This document shows, one piece after another, positions 1 to 6,550 of a DNA stretch of 7,173 nt. Under the pieces are notes generated by a model, which was given only the letters and a program-made list of their open reading frames with translations, made no database searches and was not told the DNA's origin. This DNA is from Arsenophonus sp046530785. GTDB taxonomy: Bacteria > Pseudomonadota > Gammaproteobacteria > Enterobacterales > Enterobacteriaceae. Location: positions 1 to 7,173 of the forward strand of contig JBHEQT010000035.1 of assembly GCA_046530785.1 (NCBI GenBank), given 5' to 3'. The position numbers were made by a program, and so were the translations under genes. The number at the start of each line of letters is the position of its first letter. The first letter of the stretch is position 1.

Positions 1-634
1 GATATTTTTGTTTTTTAAAAACCTTTTACGATGATAAAAGTAAATCTTTAAAAACTGATAACATTCTCGATAATCAAAAATATAATTATAGATGAGTATC
101 CAGTATTAACTAATTATTTTTTTATTTAAATATTAAGTGATTTTTCATTAATTAACTATTTAATAGTTATGAAAAGATAAATGTAAAGATCTTTATTTAA
201 CTTCTGTTTCTAAATCTGCAGAAGATTGAAAATAGATCAATTTCAATTTTTATTCTTTCTCCTGGATCAGAAAGATATTAAATGCAAAAGAAAATAAAAT
301 ATTGAGTTAATAATTGATTTTGGTTACGAGTTGCTCAAAATTTATATGAAATCCTAAAAGTAATGCTCTGTAATTACAAGTTAAGAGAATATGTATTTGT
401 TTCTACTGCCAGATTCCAAGCAGCTTTAATAATAAGAAGACTATAGAAACTTTTATTTAAAGACTTGGAAGATATGTATCTTATGTGAAAAATCAGATGA
501 TAAATAAATGTATTATCTGAATTTTATCTTATTAGACCATAATGTAAGATCTCAATATATAACTATTTTTTATCCTATACATTAAGAAGATAAATTAGAA
601 AAATAATTTTTTCATCTATCTTTTATTTTAAAAG
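1..634 (+). repeat. Left arm of a ~0.63-kb imperfect inverted repeat
   Basis: Read on the plus strand from position 8, this stretch matches the reverse complement of 7173 down to about 6551. By eye I count roughly 14 substitutions and a few small gaps over about 627 bases, so about 97% identity. Similarity fades inward after about 634. At the outer end the match runs to the window limit, so the full repeat is probably longer. No intact ORF is present. One plus-strand frame (codons starting at positions divisible by 3) has a 43-codon open run at about 318-446, but stop codons lie elsewhere in it. No transposase motif, rRNA or tRNA similarity was recognised, and its origin is unknown. It is somewhat richer in G+C (about a quarter in the sampled lines) than the DNA at 5300-6550, as expected of DNA derived from a gene. 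Confidence 0.9.
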
Positions 635-1236
635 TTTTTCTTAAGTATATATACGAATACAATAAATAATATTTATATTTTTGTTAAAAAATAAGTATAT
701 TAATACTCTTACCATCGAAATGGATATTTTATGGTATTAGTGGTATAAGGTAGAAATTTATTTAACTTGGAAAGTATTACTCGTTTCTAGTATAGTAATT
801 AATTCCTTTATTACTAATTTACTTAAATCTATTTATTGATCTGCTTTAGCAGATCAATATCAAGAAAATAATACAGTCAGTTTTCACTTGATGAATATTT
901 ATTCATTGATTTTCTTTTAATACTTAAAACTTATTTAATCTATAATTTTATTAATATTTTAAATAATTAATAGAAATTAATTTTTTTTTAAAAGAAAAAA
1001 GACTTTTATATTGATAAAAAATTATAAATTCTAAATTTACTAAAAAGATTTTATCTGTATTTACAAAATACAAGATAATAATTAAATTACAATCGCTTAT
1101 TATTATAATTGATATATCAAAAATAATTTTTAACTGTTTGAGTATAACGAAAAGTCAAATAATACAAAAAGTATTTTTTTGAATTAAAAAGGATGGAAAT
1201 ATCTTAATATAATTAACATATTAAAGAAACAATCAT
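3..1236 (+). pseudogene. Possible eroded gene of unknown identity, first part
   Basis: One plus-strand frame carries protein-like text across this interval, broken by roughly 28 stop codons, nearly all TAA or TGA. Random DNA of this composition would give about 40 in the same number of codons, so depletion is modest overall. It is sharper locally: 666-917 holds 84 codons with only two stops (TAG 738, TGA 837), and 318-446 holds 43 with none. The 666-917 stretch reads as a hydrophobic, membrane-like segment followed by SALADQYQENNTVSFHLM. The stops would fit decay of CAA, TGG or CGA codons by GC-to-AT transitions. I do not recognise the family. The first 634 bases overlap the left repeat arm. 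Chance cannot be excluded. Confidence 0.3.
834..859. repeat. Hairpin with 12-bp arms
   Basis: Arms 834-845 and 848-859 are exact reverse complements around a two-base centre, built on TTGATCTGC and GCAGATCAA. It is G+C-richer than its surroundings. No T-run follows on the plus strand, so it is not a classic terminator. It lies within the clearest gene-like stretch (666-917). Confidence 0.6.
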
Positions 1237-1800
1237 GAATATGAAATTAATAAGTTATTTATACAAAAAAGTTGTTAAAGTTAAATATAAACTTAATGAA
1301 GTGAAAATATTATCGTAAGTAAAAGAACTTAAAAATTCGTTATCTATATTAAATAATCTTTTCTTTCTATTAGTGTGATATAGATAAATTATCCAAAATA
1401 AAATAAAGAATTTATGGTTAGAAATCCAAAATTAACGTATGAATGAATATATTCCTGTATTGCAAGAATAGTTAAATAAATTATCCATATAAAGAAATAA
1501 AATTTTATTGAATATAAAGAATCTATTACTATGAATTAATAGATTAGAAAACTTAATTGAAAAAAAATGAATTACAAAAAATATATTGAAAATTATTTGT
1601 TCTTACTTATTACCAATGATATCTAATAAAGCTCTATCGTTATTTTTGATAACAATGAAGAAAAATATTGCACTTATTAACAATAAATAACAATATGATA
1701 TTATTAAAAAAAAAATTAAAAACAATCGGTTTCGATTAATCTTCTTATTTTAAGAAATCATACCCATTGATCTAATCAACTAAGAATCCAAATATTATCG
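1220..1800 (+). pseudogene. Possible eroded gene of unknown identity, middle part
   Basis: The protein-like signal moves here to another plus-strand frame (codons beginning at 1220, 1223 and so on), as if a single-base indel separated it from the stretch to its left. Reading through about a dozen stops gives Leu/Lys/Asn/Glu-rich text suggestive of a coiled coil, for example NEYIPVLQE (about 1442-1468) and INRLENLIEKK (about 1535-1567). A 39-codon stop-free run follows at about 1571-1687. This could be the same ancestral gene as the neighbouring stretches or a different one. No catalytic motif or recognisable family was seen. Confidence 0.25.
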
Positions 1801-2258
1801 TTTGTTCATTTAGTGATTATAAAATAATAGAAACCAATGAGAGTTTAATTTTTAAAAAAATTAAATTAAATATTTTATTAAAAATGTTTAGAAAGTTTTT
1901 GAATAAATATAAGTAAAAGATTTTTTAAATAATAATTTAAAATCTACAGAGATTTTTAACTGTTCATTAAAAGTTAATAATTTAATCAAAGATATGAAAT
2001 CTTCCCGTCAAAAAAAAAGAAAAAGAAACTTAAAAATCTTATAAAATAAGAATAATATTTAATATTACAAATACGGATTTAATTAGATAAGAATATAAAG
2101 GTAAAAATTGATTATCTTTATAAAATAAAAGATTTAAATTATTTTAATTAAATTACGATAGAATATCTTACATTAAGATTTTTTAAGCAATAAATAAATT
2201 AGAAAGTATTTTTAATATACTCTGATAAAAATCATTACAAGAATTATACAAGAAACTT

Positions 2259-2280
2259 ATATCTTCTTTAAAGAAGATAT
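2259..2280. repeat. 22-base perfect palindrome
   Basis: Positions 2259-2269 and 2270-2280 are exact reverse complements with no spacer, built on ATCTTCTTT / AAAGAAGAT. It stands alone in decayed DNA. It could be an old operator or hairpin. A palindrome this long is uncommon but possible by chance at this base composition. Confidence 0.5.
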
Positions 2281-2289
2281 CTATGATCA

Positions 2290-2898
2290 CTAAAAGAAAA
2301 CAATATAAACGAATAGTTATTAAAAATAAGAGATAAAGAAGATTTCTTCTCTCTCAATTTTAAAAGTATTTGAACAGTAGTATTTTTATTTATATTAATC
2401 TCTAATTTTAAAGATGCCTTAAATCAATATAAATCCATTAAAATACCTCTAAAACTAGAAGTGGTTCCTAAATAATTAAATAAAATAGAATTATAAAAAT
2501 TATAACTCTTAATTTAAGAATATCGTTGATTATTATAAGTATGTAATAGTATTCAGAATGAATACGAGAGTAAGAAATTCAATATTCTATAATTAGAATA
2601 TATTACATTGAATTACTTCTATAGCGTTGCTTTAATTAATCCTAATCAAATAGAAAATTTTGCGGAAATAAAATCTTTTAATAATAGAGTTTATTAAATT
2701 ATTCATAATAATATCAAATTATTAACACAAAACTTAACATTTTATCAAAAATTAAAAGTTAAATAAGATATTATAAAAATAATAAAAAAAAATAAAACAG
2801 ATAATAATAAAGGTTATTTAGTTTATCTTGATGAAGAAAAAAGAATAATTTTTATTTCATAATTTAAAAAAACTTTAATCAATTGTTTGTTAATTTAA
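2290..2898 (+). pseudogene. Possible eroded gene of unknown identity, last part
   Basis: A third plus-strand frame (codons starting at 2290) reads protein-like to a terminal TAA at 2896-2898. It has about 12 internal stops in 202 codons, against about 20 expected by chance. Stop-free runs of about 31 and 34 codons occur near its end, including the text GYLVYLDEEKRIIFIS at about 2812-2859. A 28-base perfect palindrome at 2909-2936 begins ten bases after the last stop, where a transcription terminator would be expected. With the two stretches to the left it could be the remains of one plus-strand gene of roughly 950 codons. That joining is inference, and the family is not recognised. Confidence 0.3.
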
Positions 2899-2908
2899 TT
2901 CGGTTTAT

Positions 2909-2936
2909 TTTCTTATTTATTGCAATAAATAAGAAA
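2909..2936. terminator. 28-base perfect palindrome, possible terminator remnant
   Basis: Arms 2909-2922 and 2923-2936 are exact reverse complements meeting at TTGCAA. It begins ten bases after the last TAA of the possible gene remnant ending at 2898, the usual place for a terminator. The stem is nearly all A-T and no run of T follows on either strand, so function as an intrinsic terminator is doubtful. Confidence 0.3.
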
Positions 2937-3101
2937 TAGATAAAATATAGAAATTCTTAATATTAGTATTATTACTTTATCCATTCTCTATCTCAAGTCT
3001 TATAGAATTTTAAGAATTAATTCCGTATTTTAGTTTTTATAGAAAATATTATATGAAGAAAGTTATATAGGTTAATATAGAATGTAACTTCTTGTCTTAA
3101 G

Positions 3102-3177
3102 TGGTGGGTCGTACAGGATTCGAACCTGTGACCAATTGATTAAAAGTCAACTGCTCTACCAACTGAGCTAACGACCC
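3102..3177 (-). tRNA. tRNA-Lys (anticodon TTT)
   Basis: This 76-base gene on the minus strand includes an encoded 3' CCA (complement of 3102-3104). It carries the lysine anticodon TTT (complement of 3142-3144) in the loop CTTTTAA. The acceptor stem GGGTCGT / ACGACCC pairs completely, the D-loop keeps GG, and the T-arm reads ACAGG-TTCGAAT-CCTGT. It is almost identical to enterobacterial tRNA-Lys. It lies 68 bases downstream of tRNA-Val on the same strand and probably shares its transcript, matching the valU-lysV operon of E. coli reduced to one copy of each tRNA. No terminator with a T-run is visible downstream. Confidence 0.97.
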
Positions 3178-3245
3178 TATCCAATAACAAAATATATCAT
3201 AAATAATTTAAATAAAATAATGCTTTATTTTTGTGAAATGAATGA

Positions 3246-3318
3246 TAGGCGATATCAGATTTGAACTGATGACCCCCTCCTTGTAAGGGAGGTGCTCTAC
3301 CAATTGAGCTAATCGCCT
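3246..3318 (-). tRNA. tRNA-Val (anticodon TAC)
   Basis: This 73-base gene on the minus strand carries the valine anticodon TAC (complement of 3283-3285) in the loop CTTACAA on a CCTCC / GGAGG stem, as in enterobacterial tRNA-Val. The acceptor stem AGGCGAT / ATCGCCT has seven pairs, although the first pair is A-T where E. coli has G-C. The discriminator base is A. Unlike the neighbouring tRNA-Lys, the 3' CCA is not encoded (TCA follows), so it must be added by the CCA-adding enzyme. It is first in a two-tRNA unit driven by the promoter at 3337-3364. Confidence 0.97.
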
Positions 3319-3336
3319 ATTGTGTGATAGAGGTGC

Positions 3337-3364
3337 ATTATAGGGATAATTCTGAATGAGTCAA
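3337..3364 (-). promoter_or_regulatory. Promoter of the tRNA-Val / tRNA-Lys unit
   Basis: On the minus strand TTGACT (complement of 3359-3364) is followed after 16 bases by a consensus TATAAT (complement of 3337-3342), then GCACCTC. That G+C-rich discriminator is typical of stringently controlled stable-RNA promoters. The -10 box lies 18 bases ahead of the mature tRNA-Val 5' end. Strong conservation in otherwise eroded DNA supports function. Confidence 0.88.
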
Positions 3365-3388
3365 CGTTTTTAAAAAAAAATCTTTTTA

Positions 3389-3418
3389 TTGAAAAATTAG
3401 AAACGAAATTCTTATTAT
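3389..3418 (+). promoter_or_regulatory. Candidate gltX promoter
   Basis: TTGAAA (3389-3394) and TATTAT (3413-3418) are separated by 18 bases on the plus strand, about 210 bases before gltX. It diverges from the tRNA promoter just to its left. Such matches are easy to find in AT-rich DNA, so this is tentative. The rest of 3365-3617 shows only AT-rich DNA and the palindrome at 3569-3598. Confidence 0.25.
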
Positions 3419-3568
3419 TCTCTAAGTAAAATACTTTATATTATTTAAACATATTTTATTTAAATCTTATTCAGAATAATTAATTTATTTATTCTACTGG
3501 CAGATCAGAAAAAGAAAGAATAAATATTATTCGAACAACATTGAGAAATTAATTAGAAGTAAATAAAA

Positions 3569-3598
3569 TTAGTAATGGATAAATTTATCCATTACTAA
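3569..3598. promoter_or_regulatory. 30-base perfect palindrome in the gltX leader
   Basis: Positions 3569-3583 and 3584-3598 are exact reverse complements with no spacer, built on TTAGTAATGGATAAA. It ends 31 bases before the gltX ATG and 19 bases before its ribosome binding site. As DNA it could be a dimeric repressor site, and as RNA a leader hairpin. No T-run follows, so it is not a standard attenuator. The palindrome is seen; any function is inferred. Confidence 0.55.
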
Positions 3599-3617
3599 CT
3601 TCAATATAAAAATCTTT

Positions 3618-3623
3618 AAGGAA
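3618..3623 (+). promoter_or_regulatory. Ribosome binding site of gltX
   Basis: AAGGAA lies six bases upstream of the ATG at 3630. This spacing supports that start codon, which also matches the N-terminal start of E. coli GltX with one extra residue (Asn2). Confidence 0.8.
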
Positions 3624-3629
3624 ATTCTA

Positions 3630-5051
3630 ATGAATAAAATAAAAACACGATTTTCACCAAGTCCAACTGGTTATTTTCATGTTGGAAGCGCTCGTACTGC
3701 GCTCTATTCATGGCTTTATAGCAGACATAATAACGGAGAATTTGTTTTACGTATTGAAGATACCGATCCTAAACGTTCAACAAAAGAAGGTATTGATGCC
3801 ATAATAGATGGAATGAATTGGTTAAGTTTAAATTGGGATGAAGGTCCTTATTATCAAACTAAACGATTAAATCGTTATCATTCAGTTATAGATCAAATGC
3901 TTATTGCACTATCAGCTTATCCTTGTTACTGCTCTAAAACACGGTTAGAAAATTTACGTAAAGAACAGATGGCTAAAGGAAAAAAACCCCGTTACGATGG
4001 ATATTGCCGTGAGCATGTTCATAATCATGTACCAAATGAACCTCATGTAATTCGATTTCGTAACCCTCAGGAAGGGTCTGTTATTTTTGAAGACCAAATT
4101 CGTGGTTTAATTGAATTTAGTAATCTTGAACTAGATGATCTTATCATACGACGTACCGATGGATCTCCTACTTATAATTTTTGTGTTGTTATTGATGATT
4201 GGGATATGAAAATCACTCATGTGATCCGTGGTGAAGATCATATTAATAATACACCACGACAAATTAATATACTAAATTCTCTTGGTGTTCCAATACCAGT
4301 ATATGCTCACGTTCCAATGATCTTGGGTAATGACGGTAAAAAATTATCTAAGCGTCATGGAGCTATTAATGTGATGCAATACCGTGATGATGGTTATTTA
4401 CCAGAAGCTTTATTAAACTATTTAGTTCGTCTTGGATGGTCTCATGGTAATCAAGAAATTTTTAATCGTGATGAAATGATCAATTATTTTTCCTTAAATG
4501 TAATTAATAAATCCGCTAGTTTATTTAATAATGATAAATTATTATGGATTAATCATCATTATATTAATTCATTACCAGCAAAATATATTGCTACTCAGTT
4601 AGAATGGCATATTAAACAACTAGATATAGATATTCAAACTGGACCAAGTTTAGAAGATTTAATTAAGCTTTTTGGTAAACGTTGCAAGACTTTAAAAGAA
4701 ATAGCTTCTTCATCTCGCTATTTTTATCAGGATTTTGACTCATTTGATCTTGATCTTGCTAAAAAACATTTAAATGAGATAGCGAGATTACCATTAGAAA
4801 CAGTCCAAAAAAAATTGGAAGCTATTAAGAAGTGGACATGTGAAAATGTTTATCAAGCAATAGAATCAACAGCTAAAGAACTTGAAATTAGTATAGGAAA
4901 AGTTGGTATGCCACTACGGGTTGCCGTAACAGGAATAGGGAAATCACCTGGTATTGATGTTACTGTACATGCTATTGGGAAAAGTAATTCATTAAAACGG
5001 ATTGATAAAGCTTTGATTTATATTAACGAGAATAAAAATAGTACTTCTTAA
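3630..5051 (+). CDS. gltX: Glutamate--tRNA ligase (GluRS)
   Basis: This enzyme charges tRNA-Glu with glutamate using ATP, in the cytoplasm, and is essential for translation. The 473 residues compare with 471 in E. coli, with close similarity from end to end. The N-terminal catalytic Rossmann domain carries the class I signature PSPTGYFHVGS (residues 10-20, HIGH-type) and KLSKR (238-242, KMSKS-type), with the conserved GEDHINNTPR at 201-210. The C-terminal helical anticodon-binding part includes the conserved GKVGMPLRVAVTG near residue 430. A zinc-site CxC is present (Cys99, Cys101), then Cys126. The residue two after Cys126 is Glu128 rather than the His I recall in E. coli, with His129 next. 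It ends in TAA. Trp codons are TGG and Gln codons CAA/CAG, so the standard code applies. It is flanked by tRNA genes in the enterobacterial order, and the intervening yfeC/yfeD genes of E. coli are absent. Confidence 0.99.
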   Translation: MNKIKTRFSPSPTGYFHVGSARTALYSWLYSRHNNGEFVLRIEDTDPKRSTKEGIDAIIDGMNWLSLNWDEGPYYQTKRLNRYHSVIDQMLIALSAYPCYCSKTRLENLRKEQMAKGKKPRYDGYCREHVHNHVPNEPHVIRFRNPQEGSVIFEDQIRGLIEFSNLELDDLIIRRTDGSPTYNFCVVIDDWDMKITHVIRGEDHINNTPRQINILNSLGVPIPVYAHVPMILGNDGKKLSKRHGAINVMQYRDDGYLPEALLNYLVRLGWSHGNQEIFNRDEMINYFSLNVINKSASLFNNDKLLWINHHYINSLPAKYIATQLEWHIKQLDIDIQTGPSLEDLIKLFGKRCKTLKEIASSSRYFYQDFDSFDLDLAKKHLNEIARLPLETVQKKLEAIKKWTCENVYQAIESTAKELEISIGKVGMPLRVAVTGIGKSPGIDVTVHAIGKSNSLKRIDKALIYINENKNSTS

Positions 5052-5109
5052 TACAATTAAATTAATTTTAAAAAATATTATTCTTATATCTCTTTTTCGT
5101 ATTATTTTT

Positions 5110-5145
5110 CTTAATTATTTTAAAAATTAAGTGATGCTTTTTATA
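5110..5145 (+). terminator. Weak candidate terminator after gltX
   Basis: Arms CTTAATT (5110-5116) and AATTAAG (5125-5131) can pair, and CTTTTTAT follows at 5137. The stem has only two G-C pairs and would be weak. It is the best terminator-like structure between gltX and tRNA-Ala, but gltX and the tRNA could also be read through. Confidence 0.22.
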
Positions 5146-5153
5146 ATAATTAA

Positions 5154-5182
5154 TTGAAAATCTTTTTTAGATTAGGTGTAAT
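5154..5182 (+). promoter_or_regulatory. Candidate promoter for tRNA-Ala
   Basis: TTGAAA (5154-5159) and TGTAAT (5177-5182) are separated by 17 bases, and the -10 box ends 26 bases before the tRNA. An alternative -10, TATACT at 5185-5190, has no good -35 partner. There is no G+C-rich discriminator as in the tRNA-Val promoter. Confidence 0.35.
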
Positions 5183-5208
5183 TATATACTCGTTTAGCAT
5201 ATTTTTTA

Positions 5209-5281
5209 GGGGCTATAGCTCAGCTTGAAGAGCGTTTGCATGGCATGCAAGAGGTCAGCGGTTCAAATCCGCTTAGCTCCA
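5209..5281 (+). tRNA. tRNA-Ala (anticodon GGC)
   Basis: This 73-base gene carries anticodon GGC (5242-5244) and closely follows enterobacterial tRNA-Ala(GGC), the alaX/alaW type. The acceptor stem GGGGCTA / TAGCTCC keeps the G3-U70 wobble pair, the main identity element for alanyl-tRNA synthetase. The T-arm AGCGG-TTCAAAT-CCGCT pairs fully. No 3' CCA is encoded (TAA follows). The D-loop reads AGCTTGAA where E. coli has AGCTGGGA, so only one G remains of the usual G18-G19 pair. The anticodon stem begins with a T-G wobble. It lies 157 bases after gltX on the same strand, as in E. coli once yfeC/yfeD are removed, and only one copy is left of the E. coli pair. Confidence 0.96.
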
Positions 5282-6550
5282 TAAATTTCAAATAAAAGAA
5301 TTAAAAAAAATTAAATATTTATTAATAAAGGTTATTAATATTATTTTAATAAAGTATTTATTATTTTAATTTAAAACTTTTAAGATATTATTTTCCATTA
5401 AATAAATAATCATATTGATTGAATTGAATTCATATCTGTTATAAAAATTAAAGCAAATATTTTCTGGAAACTTAATCAGTATTACACCTTCCATTTAATG
5501 GAAGGTGTAATACTAAATAGTAAAATACCTATTATATTCTGTATCTTTATGATAAATATAAATAATCTATTAATAGATATAATAAAATACAGTTTTTCTA
5601 ATAAAGATTGATTTTATAACAAACTAACAGTTTTTCACAAAACCAATTTTGTTATTTCTCTAGATAAAAGAATCTTTACATGGGAAGAGATGGAGTAATT
5701 TATTCAAAAACTAGAAACGGGTATATAAAATCTCTCTCTTATTTCATTTATGTGTTTTATTTCTCCTTCTAACTATATAAATTTTTATTTATAAATAATT
5801 AGTAAAAATAAAATATGATAAGAATCCTTATTTTTAATAAAAAGTAATTCAATAGAAGTTTGATTTAGCTATTTCATAGAAACAAATTTTGTTATGCACT
5901 AATTTAGTAAAGAAATAAAAGAAAATATTCATAAAAATATAGAGTTGATAATTATAAAATAAAAAAGGAGGGATGTTGAGGGAATATGATTTTTAGATCA
6001 ATAAAAGTAAATAAGTAATAATAAAAAATTATTAATAAGAATTAATTATTTATTTTATATAATCCTTTAATATATTTATTAAATTATTTATCTTTAAAGT
6101 TAAATAATTTTAATTATTTACTTAAATACTATTTTTAGTAATTAAAATTAAAAATTTTAATATTTTATTACAAAACAATATACAAATATTTATTAAATTA
6201 AAAATACTTAAAATATTTTATTTATTTACTTTTTAGTTTCTATTATCTATTCAATTATATTGATGAATTATTAATTTCAGGAAGTGTCAATCGTAAAGTC
6301 ATTTAATATTCATAAGTTTTTAACTATATTATTAATTATTAAATTAAAAATATCTATTTTCTTAATTTAAATATTTTATTGATTTATTTTTAAATTTACT
6401 AAATTTTTAATTATCTAATAGTTTATGTTTTGATAAGTATCAATTTATTCTTTATAGAACATCTCAGACTTTATTAATTTAGCGGATATTCCTAACTTTA
6501 GTATTGAAATATAATTCATAATATTTATATATCTTTTTTTCAAAAATTCT
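5282..6550. other. Long AT-rich region without an intact gene
   Basis: Nearly 1.3 kb of very AT-rich DNA has no intact ORF of note. Apart from the hairpin at 5478-5514, three islands are less AT-rich. At 5642-5800 a frame containing SLDKRIFTWEEME is protein-like but broken by stops. At 5965-5972 lies AAGGAGGG, Shine-Dalgarno-like, with only very short frames after it. At 6277-6301 a minus-strand reading encodes MTLRLTLPEI before a nearby stop. They may be traces of lost genes. The rest (about 6000-6270 and 6310-6500) shows nothing but A/T-rich sequence. Confidence 0.6.
5478..5514. terminator. Strong 18-bp hairpin downstream of tRNA-Ala
   Basis: Arms 5478-5495 and 5497-5514 are exact reverse complements around a single central T, with the G+C-richer core ACACCTTCC / GGAAGGTGT. 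As RNA this would be the most stable structure in the non-coding part of the window. It lies about 200 bases after tRNA-Ala, where a terminator could be. However, the following bases (AAATAGT) are not T-rich, nor is the opposite side, so the function is open: terminator stem, old operator or repeat unit. Confidence 0.45.

Larger units (their letters stand above)
635..3101. other. Long decayed region without an intact gene
   Basis: Nearly 2.5 kb between the left repeat arm and the tRNA genes contains no intact ORF on either strand. Apart from the possible gene remnants and three palindromes listed separately, I see very AT-rich DNA. The stretch at about 1801-2289 shows no convincing frame, tRNA or repeat. 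A small hairpin with 8-bp arms and a 4-base loop lies at 2582-2601. The region is read as old pseudogene DNA, typical of a recently host-restricted symbiont that has not yet deleted its lost genes. Confidence 0.6.

Noticed and set aside
3..2898. Reassignment of TAA to Gln and TGA to Trp, which would reopen the broken frames
   Set aside because: gltX in the same window ends in TAA, uses TGG for Trp and CAA/CAG for Gln, and contains no internal TAA or TGA. Decay of old Gln/Trp/Arg codons by AT-biased mutation explains the stops more simply.
5973..6017. Small genes after the AAGGAGGG motif
   Set aside because: The frame from ATG 5973 stops after seven codons and that from ATG 5986 after ten. 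Neither has any supporting feature.
6277..6301. Minus-strand TTGACA (complement of TGTCAA near 6286) as a promoter
   Set aside because: No -10 box lies 16-18 bases downstream and no gene follows.
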